Part shown: piece after piece, positions 1 through 12,085 of the stretch
Layout: each line of letters begins with the position of its first letter
Position numbering within the stretch: position 1 is the first letter of the stretch
NCBI GenBank assembly: GCA_035582835.1
Contig: JAYKAV010002926.1
Coordinates: forward strand, 17,202 to 81,201
DNA: 64,000 nt
Direction: 5' to 3'
Origin: Phoebastria nigripes
Lineage: Eukaryota; Chordata; Aves; Procellariiformes; Diomedeidae
The notes under the pieces: model-generated
Seen by the model: the letters and a program-made list of their open reading frames with translations, nothing else
Told to the model about the DNA's origin: nothing
Databases searched by the model: none
Program-made: the position numbers and the translations under genes

Positions 1-2429
1 AGAAACCAATTTCTTTCATAAATTTTTGTGACTTCATTTTCCTTCTGGTCCTGGAAGGCATCAGAGGAGATATTATACATGTATGCTGCCAGGGATGTTG
101 AGGACACTGTACAATGTACTGGTGGCTTTCAGAAAAGGAGAACTGGGGCTGGCTGCTTTCAGCTATCTGTAATAACTTGGTGAACATCAGGAGGAGATAG
201 GCGTTGCTCAGAGCAGCAGACAGAGCACAGAAAACAAAAGCCCCAGGACAGGATGGATCAGGAAAATCACAGCATGACCAGTCCTAGTCAGCCAAGGTGC
301 TCTGTAACTCATAAAAGCATCCCCAGGAATTGCTCATCTGTGCAGCCAGGGATGTGTCTGGGGAAATACAGATAAAACCTGCAGTTTACTGGGGATGAGT
401 GAAAAAGATGAAGACAAGAACTCCAGTCCCTTGGAAAGGGAGGACCAAAAGGACATGATCTGAAGGCTTCTGGATTTTGGCAAGGGTCTAGAGTCTAAAG
501 GTAACAGAAAACTGTCCAGCACTTGCTTCAGGTAGAGTCAACATGAGTTTCAGGTACAGTCAACATTCAAAAGTCTCCAGATTTCATCATTAAAATATTA
601 ACATGAAAGGACTAATTTTTTAGACTCAGAGTGACAGAAGAGTTTGTGGATTATATGACTAACATTTTGAAGCTGTAGAAAGGCAAGCACCTCCTTACAA
701 GAGGATGAAACGTTCACCTCTTACTGTTTCCCCAGTGCACATTGCCTCCACCACTTCCAAATTGTTCCATTTTATCCACGTTTCCAATCAATAACCTTAA
801 TTTTGGCATTTCCCAACTGCTGAGTTCTCGATTTTAGGTCTTTAACATTCTTTTAGCTTCTTTGTACATCATAGCTACAAAATCAATGACTGATGACTAA
901 TGCAAATCATTCACTGGGAAAGTTGGCCTCTCCTCACTGAACCGGTATCAGTAAATAAATATGGTCATTATTTCACCAGTTTTCATAAAAACAACTCTTC
1001 ATAAAACATCCAATGCAATCCTCCTCCAGAAGACTTATCTTAGTCTCTGCCAGCACTTGAAGTTTTACTTATTAGACCTGAATCTCTGCTCCCTGTGCCT
1101 AATTTCTTTTATCTGTTCAAATGTTCTCTTCTGCCTGTTGCTGTGTAAAAGATCCACACAAACAACAGGGGAACCACTGCCAACTGTGCATTAACTGTAT
1201 GTAAATGCTCTTGATGCACAGTGTAAATTAACTGCAGTAAATGAGAAACTTCCTGTCCCTCATCACTTTCCATTACAGTTACCTTATGTATTATTTGTTA
1301 CCCCAGATGGTAAAAAAATTTAAATGGAAATTTGTTTTTATGCTGCCAGTGCTCCTGCAAGTGAAAAAGAAGAGATACGTTGGGATAGATCAGCAAAGTG
1401 AGTATGGCAGTGGCAACAGCTAAAGCAGTTGAAATGCTTCGGGGTAACACCACTGAGGCAAGCGGAGAAGGTTTGCACCTTTCTACATCCAAGCTGTGTT
1501 TACCTTTGTAAAGTACATGAATAGGTTTTCTTCATAGTCAAAAGCAACCAACACTTAGGACTGCTTTCCACGCAGGTTATATATGGACTTCCTTAAACTG
1601 GCTTAGCAACCAAATCAATTAAATCAACATGTCCCTCCAGCATGGATTCTTTCATGCCCTGCAGTGAAATAAACATATAAATCTTCTCACCTAGAATAAT
1701 TCAATCATCTCCAATTTTGGATGCTTGAGGAAAGTGGGCAGGTGGAAAGTTCTGGAGACAGAAGTTCATTGTTACCCCTGAACACAGAGACCATGACCAA
1801 CATTGGTATTAACTTCTCAGTATCCCACAGTCAGGTCTAGCCATTTCCATGACTGTTCTAGATCCTGCCCTTGCTGCTGTGAACATCACCATTCCATCCC
1901 CACAAGGAAGATTTTAGATATAGCCAGGGCCCATTCCCTGGCTCTTAGTCCAGCTGGCATGGTTTGGCCATGTTTATAGTATTAATCTCTTTGATCCTCT
2001 AAATCACAGTTAAAGGAACTAGCAGCATCCGAGTTGCAGCCAGACTGCTTTGGGAACCATCCCTGGCCCATGCTAATTCTTGAAGCATGCTCAGGAGTTC
2101 TTTGGGAGAGGGCAGGTTGGTGCAGGCCAAAACCATACCCAGAAGCACACTCACAATGGTGCCAGTGACTGAGCTCCAGCACTCAGGCCTTGGCGCTGCT
2201 TAATTTACAGCTATTCCTGAGCTAAGAAATCCAGGAACTGGTCTGAATTGTATTAGTGATCTTTCACCTTAGATCTGATCTACTGTTAATAAACTTAATT
2301 CTAGCAGTCACCATACAGCAAAATCTTTTTTCTCCTGCGACACAGGCTGTTGCATATTATCAGCATGCAGAGCCTTTTGGATCTGCATGCCCAATCCAAA
2401 GGCAATTCAAGTCAGTGAAAGTCTGGAAA
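1..2429. other. Unassigned non-coding sequence
   Basis: AT-rich sequence with frequent stops in all frames. I recognise no repeat family and no gene. The only item of note is a weak exon-like segment at 1,307-1,397, described under findings. Confidence 0.6.
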
Positions 2430-3062
2430 ATTAATAAAAAGCAAAACAGGGTACTGTACAATTCCTTCATTCCCCCCTACCTTCAATACTGTACCCAACT
2501 TGAACTGGAAGAGGGACTCAAAGAAAGGAAACACGAATGATCAAAGGTGTGAAATGGCTTTCATATGAGGAATTGCTGAGTAGTCTCAGACTCTTCTGCC
2601 AGGACTTGGTGGGGGTATGATGAAGGTCTATAAAATCCAGAGTAGCAAGGAGTGGCTGGATTGCGAATGACTATGCACTCCCTCTTCCAATGCAAGAACC
2701 AGAGCCACCAGATGGAGTTAAATGGAGCTGGGTTTGCCATATGGAGAAATGTTTTTTCACTCAGCAATTAGAGAGCCTGTAGAGCTTTTACCAAAGAGCT
2801 ATGTGGACGCAAAAAGTTTACAAAAGCTTGAGGGGAGACTGGACAAGTGCTTGAAATAGAAATCCCCTGGGTTACAAAACAGACAAACTTCACCAGGGCC
2901 AGGAAATCCCCTGAGCTGAAAATAGCTGGAGGCTGAAAGAAGAAATTATCACGTATGCTTGCCCTGCTCTCACCCTTGCCTTCTTAGGGGCACTCCTGGG
3001 AACAGAGCACTGGGCTAGGTGGTCCAGGGGTCTGAACCACCTCGGTCATTTTTACATCCTCA
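2430..3062 (+). mobile_element. Old CR1 LINE fragment, 3' portion, plus strand
   Basis: This is a decayed, 5'-truncated copy of a CR1 non-LTR retrotransposon. Seen in the sequence: the run around 2,550 (GAAATGGCTTTCATATGAGG), the phrase GAGGTCTATAAAATC-like near 2,625, the 'TTTTTTCACTCAGCAATTAG' stretch near 2,753 and 'GGGCTAGGTGGTCCAGGGGTCTGA' in the last 60 bases. They occur in the order expected for the end of the ORF2 C-terminal region and 3' UTR of amniote CR1 elements. The frame is broken by several stops and indels, so no protein can be made. Divergence looks high, suggesting an insertion older than the CR1 at 15 kb. The 5' limit is uncertain by tens of bases. Confidence 0.75.
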
Positions 3063-6000
3063 CTGGTGACACACATGGACTCTGGATGAAGTATTCTCTC
3101 TTCATCATCAGGGCTGAAATCACACTGACCATGTCCCTATGGGAACTGCTCTGTTTTCTGAAGGGTCCTGGCCTTGCACCACACCGGGAAGAGGCTGTCC
3201 CTCCTGAGCACCCCATATCACTTGCAGTTACACTGCAGGGTGGCCAGGTGTCTAAATCAACTCTACCACATCTAAACAACACTAAATTACAGCACCAACT
3301 TTGCCAAAACTTAAGGAACAGGGAAACGATCCTGGTGGCTGCACAGTAGGTCATAACCTTGGGTTAACACAGCAAAAATAAACTCAGTGTTGTTTTTGCA
3401 GTTAGTTTTTTAATGTCTTCCAGAGGTAGCATGTGGATCCTCGCCAACTGTTAGCACTGCAACTTTGAATCCTCCCTGAAATCCTGCCTGATTCAATTTT
3501 CTGTTTAGAATTTTGCTTGTGATATTACACAGGATTTGGGAGTAAGGGAATAAGGGAAGGGTGAGCTATCACTGCATGTGGGATTTGAAAGGCCGTTTCA
3601 GTCAGTTTTCTCTGAAACAGTGATTTATTGGTGAAATGCCTAATGCAGCTGGGAAGCTCTGCTGAAGTCTTGAATTTGTGTGAATATTTCCCACATGAGA
3701 AAAGCCCAGATGGGAAATAGTCACACAATGGGAGGGAGAAACCTGGAAAGCGGTAATGTCAACAGAGATTTAATAGTAATAGTGTGCAGCAAATTGGACA
3801 TGCAGTAAAGAGTAATACAGTAGTGAAACAGACCAAAGCCGTTTTGGGTTGAGTCACCAGAAGCTTCGTTTCAGACGCTGGAATGTAGCCTTAATTTCTG
3901 GGCATGTCGTTACCTGAAAGACTAACTGGAATGAATTCTGAGAAGGGCAGCAAAACTACCGCGGAAAGAGAGACCAGTTGCTAACAGCACATCCTGACTG
4001 AGGAATGAGTGCGAAGGCACAGACTGCACAAGAGGAGAGAGCACAGCTATCTGCAGGATCCGAATGCCAAGCTGAGAGGAGACAGCAGAGAGCACAGTGC
4101 TATACCACGGAAGACAAAGAAATGTTGCAAAAAAACGTGAGATAAAAGTTAGAGGAGTTTACTAACAGTGGGATATGTTAGGCTGTGGAATGGCCACCAG
4201 AGCAAAGATGTCAATAACTGAGATGTTTCGGACTGTAAAAGGGTGGTAAAAGCACAGCAGGAACAACACTCTGCATTGGTGGAGATATGGGTTAGAAATG
4301 TTAGGGCTTTCCCAGTGCTGAGCTGTATAGCCTGGAGAGTCATGATCTACTGAGTAACGATGACACAAAGCATACAAAGAGAGACTGTAACAGATCCTTA
4401 GTCTGCATGAAATGACCCAGGCATATTCAGATCAACCCATCCCTTATGACCACGTACACCACAGCTGAACATCTACCCTCAGCACACTGGGGAGGGGGAA
4501 AGAGGGAAAGTCATGCTTCCTGGCTTGAATATGCAAAGCAGATACCACACAGTTTAAAACAGTACATATACTTGAACGGAAATTGCTTCCAAAGTCTTCT
4601 ACATGATAAATTATTACATCATGCCTACTCTGTTATTTCACTTTCAACAAACTGCTAAAATACAATCTTGGTACAGAAGAAAAAAATTTACAATGGTGTC
4701 AGTATTCTGATTAAATACTTTTTCAATAGAGATTTCATGCTATTATTTTTGACAAAAAAACCCCGCACCCAAAACCCAATCTTTAAGATTAAATATTAGG
4801 GAGTAACCAAATTAGTCTCTCTACTCCCTCACCCTTCAAAGAACAGGAAATCAAAATTAATAGAAACCTCTAATGCATATAAGATTATTGCTCTGAATCT
4901 CTGCCATTAACTTTTTCACAGTAGAGACTACCACATGCCCTTTATCAGCAAGCTTAGCCTGGGTGAAAAGAGTTAACAAACAGCTCCCACATTATCAGGG
5001 ATCCTCAAAATCACTACAGATGTCACCTACCAGAAGCAGATTGCATAGCATCCAAAGGACAGGGTTAAAGACAGAGTTTAAGACAGAGTTTGAGCCTTAA
5101 CACTGAATTTCTTAGATCTTTTTGCCTTTGTGGACCACTAGAGTTAACTCAGTAGGCTGTGTGTATGTCTGATTCTCAGTCTTAAACAGAGATTGCAAGG
5201 TAAATCTCAGCAGTATAGCTTTACGATGATCCCCTTTGGAAGGCTGAATGTGAGTAAAACTAGAAATTTAAGAAGTCTGGATCAGCATCAGGCACTGGTG
5301 AACACTGTCAGCATCTACTACTCCTGTTCAAAGCTGGGATAAGGGTGTCTTGTTATCTCTGAGTTTATTATTCTGCAGATCCACAAACTGTACTATAAGA
5401 GTTACACTTGCAGCTTTAGGAGACATGATTCTGGATATACTGAACTTTATAAGGCATGTGGGCAACCAGGCCCTAGGCTAGCTTCTGCAACTGTTTTCAC
5501 TTGCATTTCATCCATATTTAAGGACGCATACCTGTTTAGTTTCTTCTAGTAGTTTCCAATGAAGAAGAAAGAAAACAAAAAAAAAAAACAACAAAAGAAA
5601 GGAATGGTTTTGCACTGACATTTAAAGAAAAATCTACCTCTTAAGTATTAACCACTATTACAACTCCTTACTCCTCCAGTGGCATTCAGCTCCCACATCA
5701 TCAAGGTCAGCATTTGCTTTTACATGTAGGAATAAAACCCTGACCATTAGAAATAACTTTCTGCTGGATATGGGATGCCACTGGCAACATGCTATGGGTC
5801 TCCTGCAGGAACAGTGCAACCTTAAAAGTTTACCACTTAACATTTCATATTTATTCACCTATTTCACCGAGGCTTAGAGGGCTGGTGAATTGTAGCAAGC
5901 GTGGAGACTGCTGTTATCTTTTCTCAAAGGCACTGCCTCTACGGGACCCCTACATGTCTCCAGGGAGGACCGAAGCCTTACTGTACAATCTTGCAGATTA

Positions 6001-9000
6001 TTTCTGTTTGTGTACTCGACCCCAAATGGGAGGAAATGAAACATAACCATTTTGTGGGCCGTGAAGAGGGGGAAGCACAGCCCCGTGCCTTGAGCACGGC
6101 TGGGAGGCAGTGACCTGGGTTGGGTGCCAGCTTCGAGAGATCAGATTCATACCACGGTGCTGTGCACTCATCAGTGAGCTGCAGAATTGCATCTCCTGTC
6201 TTTCATTTTCCTCCACGTGAAACAAAGATGATAACAGCTGAGAGGCCCTCCGAGGTGAAAAAGCCCCTAAGCCTTATAAATATCATCAGTTGTAATTTTA
6301 ACATTTCACTTCATCTTCAAATGAGTGTTGTTCTTATAAGGGCAAAGCATTATTTTCCTCTGCCCTCCTCTAGAATAAACCAGGAACCCTGATAACAGCT
6401 TCAGAGGTTAATGTGACAGCTACCCACATTCACTGCAAAAAATCCAGACGTATCTTTGTTAAGCAACTAAGAAAGGATTTCTTTCAAGGCTGCGTGGCTT
6501 TTGAGCCTTGAAAAATCTTATTAGTCGGATAAGGAGAAAAAAGTATATACAAGCAACCCATTCTAGGAATCTAGTGGCTTGTAAAGAGAAAGAACACAAT
6601 TATGCTGAGCTGCACGGCCAAAAGTTTAACAGATCAGACTCCATGTGCCCTAACACACTTAGTCTAACTCTGACTTGCTGAGCTGCTTTAAGCTGTCTGT
6701 CAAAACGGCATGAGCCTCAGCGATTCATTTCACGAGCACAAGACACCAGTGTAAGGTAAAGCTGATGCAAGCTGGGAGTAGCTGGATCAGTGAGATATGA
6801 CTCTCATGTCTAAACAGGGCTTTGGGCTGAGCAGAGCTGGCTTAAAGCAACTTTCTCATCACAAAACAGAATGGATAAATGAAGCAACTAAAGCGCTTTC
6901 TCTGACCCTCTGGTCCTTAGCTGCAAAGGGGACCAGTACACTCCATTGTCATCGCAAGGCCCTTTTCATATGTCAGCACAGTCATTGCTGAGAAATATTA
7001 GTGGCAAAATTCCTTAATAAACCAAGTTCCCTAAAAACTCCAGAGAATGGAGACTTCCAAATGTTAACATTTTATTAGGAAGCTATTTTCTCAAAGAATT
7101 CCTTTTGAAAATTAACCCCATTAAGGCTTGGAATAGCTCTAAAACCTCAGTGGCTCTTTTTAAAACTAAGCAGCCCTTCTTTTCCCATTTCTTATTTCTT
7201 AAACAAACTATTAAACAAAAAATCCCTATTTCTTAAGTACATACAATTTAAAATTGAATGGTTTTGTTTCAAGAAGCAGTTATACAAATAGAAAGAAACA
7301 TTTTGCAACGCAGCAAGCTTGGGCCCAGTTTTGTTATAGTCTAACACTTGGACAAATGCCCTCAATTCAGTAGAGTTACAAAGCATTTCTAACAGGTTTT
7401 CAGGCCAGAAACCTGCCTGCTCCTTCCCCAGTGAGAACTGCCATTTAATAGCGGCTGGAAAGCTGCTACATGTTTAAGAAACATGAGAGAAAGTCAGAGA
7501 TCTGATTTAGGCTTCATATCACATCTCTGAAGAAATCTGGAGATCATTCTTTGTCTTATTTACCCATCTACAACTTGGAGTTAATTCTCCTGCATTGCAC
7601 CAGTCCTGCACCAATGCAGAACAGTGCACCAGTAACCCCAAGTCATCTGTTAACACCAAAGCTCGTATGTTCTTTCCTGTCAGTCCCATAGCAGGGTATT
7701 GCTAGTGATGGGAAAACAAAAGCTAACTCCTGTTTGAAAACCTTTCCCGAATCTTCTCAGCTCGTCGTAGACCAAGCACTGTCTTCTCGTCTCCCTTGCG
7801 CAGGATCATCCCCTCCCCTCTCTCTGTGTTTGGACAGTGGATAGAGCAGTGTGCTTTGCCCTCTGCCCTCGGCCCCCGGGTATTCTTGCTATATAACGAT
7901 TTATAAGGAGGAGGGTGGTTGATTTCTCTTCTATGTGCCAGGCTCAGGGCTTCGTGGGCTTCCCTCTGGCTGTCTGAGCCCTGCTGATTTCACTGGGGGG
8001 TGGGAATGCCCTGCACCTTTTTGAAAAGACACAGCAGGTCCCCCTGGCAAAGGATCTCATGAAACGTGCGCTTTTTACCATTGCAAAATGGTCCAAAATT
8101 AGCCTTTAAAAGCCGTAAATTACCACAGTAAGCCAAGGAATTTGCATTTGTAAAGTACACGCCTGAGGTGCAAAACACATTAACAAAATACACAAATAAA
8201 CAAAGCTGTTCAAAACCAAATGCAATTATACATTCAGGGCAAGGTGCCATGGAAATCCACGTCAGTTGTGCATGTATGTTTGAAGGCAACGTTTTGCCCT
8301 GAGTCCAAACTATTTTGTTTCCCCCGTAGGGAAAATATACTAAAAAATACTGGTGCTATCATGTTATTTACAGGGTAGCAGTAGCTAAGGAAATGAACAG
8401 CTTGAAATACATTTTGCGCTGGACATGGCTAGTCTGTAAAGGCACACATCTAAGAACTACTTCTTTGCCTGAGAGACGCGTGCTCAAGTGCACACCTCTG
8501 TCCGTGACCATATGAAATGCTGTTACTTATGCAAGGAGGATGCCGGCGGGCACCTTGAGGCGATTTAGGTACCGAACCTCCCATTTCCATGTGAGGCCTT
8601 CCAGCCCACTCAGGCATTTAGAGTAATTCAACACATCTGTGCAGCTATTATGTGCAGGCGTGACCCAACCTCCCTGTAGTGGCACTTCTAAAATACTGAG
8701 AAGCTAGTGATGGTCCAAGAACATTGTGATGATATGGAGATTCATTTTAGTAATCTTCCCCAGCATCCTGGATACTGTCCTGTGGATGGAAGTGTGACCT
8801 TGGAGCAGAATAATTTTTCAGAGATATATCCTGATATATCAAGGGTGGCTTTGATTACAGCTCAGCCACTCACAACATTTTGCATCGCTCTCATGCCTTT
8901 CCAGCAAGGACTGTGGGGCCTTCCTGAAGATAATGGAAAAATGAAACTTCACAGCTCCTGCACAAAGTGTGTTCTCCTCCAGCATAGCACCAGTATGCCC

Positions 9001-11054
9001 TTCAGTGAATCTCATTGCCTTTAGCTTCTGTCATTAGACACCCACACCCAGCTTTTACTTCCATACCTCTAACTCTTGTGTTTGGTGTCATTCAGTGCAA
9101 TTCAGTGATTTTTAACAAGTGCTTTGCAAGGCCCATGGGGGCTGGCTTCCACCCTTGTGGATGAGTCCCAGGGGTCTCCAAAAGGTAACTCAGGTTTCAT
9201 CTATGCAGCTGAATCCCCTGANGCTCCCTGTTCAAGTAATACAGCCTATCTTATGCCTGTATGGGTGTAGGGACCAGACCCCAGTGCACACTACCTTCCT
9301 ACTTTGTACCTGGTCTCCCCAGCCAGGGAATCATTTAACAAACCTAAGGGTGCAATGCAGCAGCAGATGTGTATGAAGCATGGACAAGCTGGAAATTACA
9401 ATGCCTGGGGAACACCTGCATGAAATACAAATATGCTTTTCGGAAAGCCACTGTCACCAGGCTCAATGACCCCACACAGGGGCCCACACCTACATGGGAA
9501 ACTTTCTACAGGTCCACAAATTAAAAATGGCTGGAGGCAAACATTCGGAGAGGGGTCGTGGGAGGACATNCCAGGCAGATGTTTTTAACTGTCAAACAGC
9601 CACAATACATGTTTCCAAGTGGGAATTTTGGGTGTCTTTTCTCTGAAAATTTGTTTGTCTTTTGAAAAGAACTACTAGACCTTTTCAAAGAAAGAAATCC
9701 CAGTTTGTTCTCTGTTTAAGCCATGACTGTAGGAATTGTCTGTGTTTTGAATATGACCCTTTTTCCTGGGGGCTGTCACAAGTAACGTACACCGAGAAGG
9801 TAGGTTAGGCTGATTCAAATCCAATGGAGAGAAGCCCGAAATGTTTTTCCTGGCTGGATCCGTAGAGACTTAGTGCTAACTCTGGAGGGCTTTTTTGGGC
9901 CTTGTTTTGGGAGTTTTTGGGGGAGGAACAGAAAACATACTGAATTAATTCAGCAGACAGAACAACAAATTAAAAAGTTTTTCACAAAAACAGACAGCAT
10001 CTCACTAGTATGTCCTTGTTTCATAGTGTCAACTCCACGTACCAATCCTGTTTTGACCATTCAATTAAAAAAGCTTTACGTTTCATCATAACAATGATGT
10101 CCCACATATACTTGGTGTTGGATTTGCTTGGTTACAGGCTAGTTGAAGGTCTGTTATTTTTCTTTTTTGCCAGAGTTTACCTCGTCCTCTTCCAGATGCC
10201 AAGCCTGCACCTCCCCTTGGGTAGGACTGCTTTCTTTCCTAGGCTGGGATCTAACTGTGGTGCCCTCTGTAAGGGCCAACCAAATCTGAGTCCCTGTGGC
10301 TACTGGCCTATATGTGATCACAGGCATAATGTGGCCCAGCCATGACCCTACAAGTAAAAGTATATTGAAAAAACTAAACTTTTAAAGGAATAGATGTTAA
10401 AGTAACAAATAATCTACATGCATGTCCATCTGTCTAGAAAATTATCATCTCCAGGGGACAACCTGGTGAAGCTTCAAGCATCCCTGCAGCTCCTTTGGCT
10501 CAGTTTTGCTTCCTCCTGGCAACTGTCAGCTATTTCTTGAGAAAGCATCTCCCCTGAGCCGTGCTGAGGTGTCCCGTGTATCTGGGATTCACTCCTCTGG
10601 TCAAACTGCAATCCCAGGCTGAATGACAGTCTTCAAGGCCAGTGACTTTGTCTCCTAAGACCTCTCAAATCTTTCAGAAGGAGTGGCTTATTGTAGTACA
10701 GTTCTCCTTATGTCTGCTTTTTCCAGAAAACTTTTACCCATGATCTTAACAAACTACAGCTCAATAGTCCAAGCAAAAGGCATGGCCTGTTTCAAAACAC
10801 TTAAGATAGCAGAATTCTCTATGGAACTGGTTTTTTGACTGAGGAATCAAAATACATGAGACTTATCCAAGGCCCCCTATGTTTTATCTGGGCTTTATTT
10901 AGGTGATGAAGTGGGCACTGGATCTTGTCAAAACACAGTGCCCAGTTATGGATGTTGAGCACATAATAACCTGGGACAGTGACAATGAAAATCCGGTTTG
11001 GTGTGTTTTCAGTTGGGCTCTAAGCATGGAGGGAGCCAAAATTCATAGATTCTT
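3063..11054. other. Unassigned non-coding sequence
   Basis: About 8 kb with no ORF I can support. It holds a short A-run near 5,577-5,588 followed by AAC/AAG-rich sequence. No recognised repeat family or RNA gene was seen. Single ambiguous bases occur at 9,222 and 9,570. Confidence 0.55.
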
Positions 11055-11135
11055 TTGAAAAGCCTGACCTAAGTGACTTGGTCAAAATCAAGTGAGTCAA
11101 TAGCTAAGCTGTAAAAAAGATATGCTGCTGGGTTA
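11055..11135 (-). repeat. Possible MIR/CORE-SINE fragment, minus strand
   Basis: The stretch with 'CCTAAGTGACTTGGTCAAAA' followed by 'GTGAGTCAATAGCTAAGCTG' follows the order of the reverse complement of the MIR central region (AAGTGACTTGCCCAAGGTCA, then a GTGGCAGAGCTG-like segment). The match is short and degenerate, so this is a tentative call. Confidence 0.4.
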
Positions 11136-12000
11136 TATACTTTTATTTCTAGCTCAAATTGCTTTTTGAATTTGAATTCAAAATGTCTGTCTAGCCTATT
11201 TCTCATTTCTACTCAGCTCCTTCACTACCACGATGGAGACAGGAGAAATTAAAATTCTGCCATACCATGAGAGATCCCATTATGCTGATGTAAAGTTGAT
11301 TAGAAAAAGCCCAGTTCTGGAATTTTCCAGCAAAAATTGGAAGCTTTGGGAGGTAAAGATAACAAGCAGACTTTGTTTATGGGAACTGCAAGTAGTGAAA
11401 TTTGCTTATCAACTGCAAAAAGGGCAGAATTTGGCCTTACCCTGCATGAAAATAACAGGAAAACACAACAAAACCCATCACGCGAAGTTCAGATTAGATG
11501 GGAACTACAAGCTGCATAGCTCAGATCAGGAATCCCAAACTTTCCAAGAATACAGAGGACCTCACTTCAAGGGTGCACNTTCAACCTCTCCTGTGTCACG
11601 TGATTCAGAGTATTTGGACCTGGTACTTTGCAACAAGGCCACAGAAATTTTAATTCTGTAGAGAGAATACAGCTTCCTGATAGAACTGATACAAACCTGT
11701 CTTAGATAATGAAGCACAAATACTTAGAATTTCCCATTTTTCATAATATAGTAGGGAGTGAATAAATATAATAGGTCTCCTCCTCCTGGGAACACTGCAG
11801 TAAGTTTTCCTTTGAATTTTCTTCTATACATAATACATGCATATATGCATTGTACCTTATAAAGACACTCATGATGTTTTTACTCTGGGATGGATATAGA
11901 TGTAGATAACATAGGTTTGCAGGAGTAAATAATCAACTGTGTGATTATATGACTATATGTCCGTTCTGTGATCATCTTTAGTACATTGCAGAATGAACCC
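11136..12000. other. Unassigned non-coding sequence
   Basis: An open frame at 11,233-11,661 (142 codons including one ambiguous base) has no recognisable motif and shows no splice or promoter support. I regard it as chance. The remainder is AT-rich. Confidence 0.5.
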
Positions 12001-12085
12001 CTATAGAGCTAACGTTTGTAAAACCGCTTTGTAGTCCTCAGATGAAAGACGCTACAGGAGTGCAAGACATTATTATCATTATTCA
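12001..12085 (+). repeat. MIR-like SINE, 3' end, plus strand
   Basis: The sequence runs from 'GTAAAACCGCTTTGTAGTCC' through 'CAGATGAAAGACGCTACAGG' to 'ATTATTATCATTATT'. This matches the typical 3' end of MIR/CORE-SINE elements: an AAAGCGCTTTGAGATCC-like core, GATGAAAGGCGCTATA, then an ATT-rich tail. Only this terminal part is recognisable. Confidence 0.65.

Noticed and set aside
11233..11661. 142-codon plus-strand open frame
   Set aside because: No domain, no splice or promoter context, and an ambiguous base within; considered chance.
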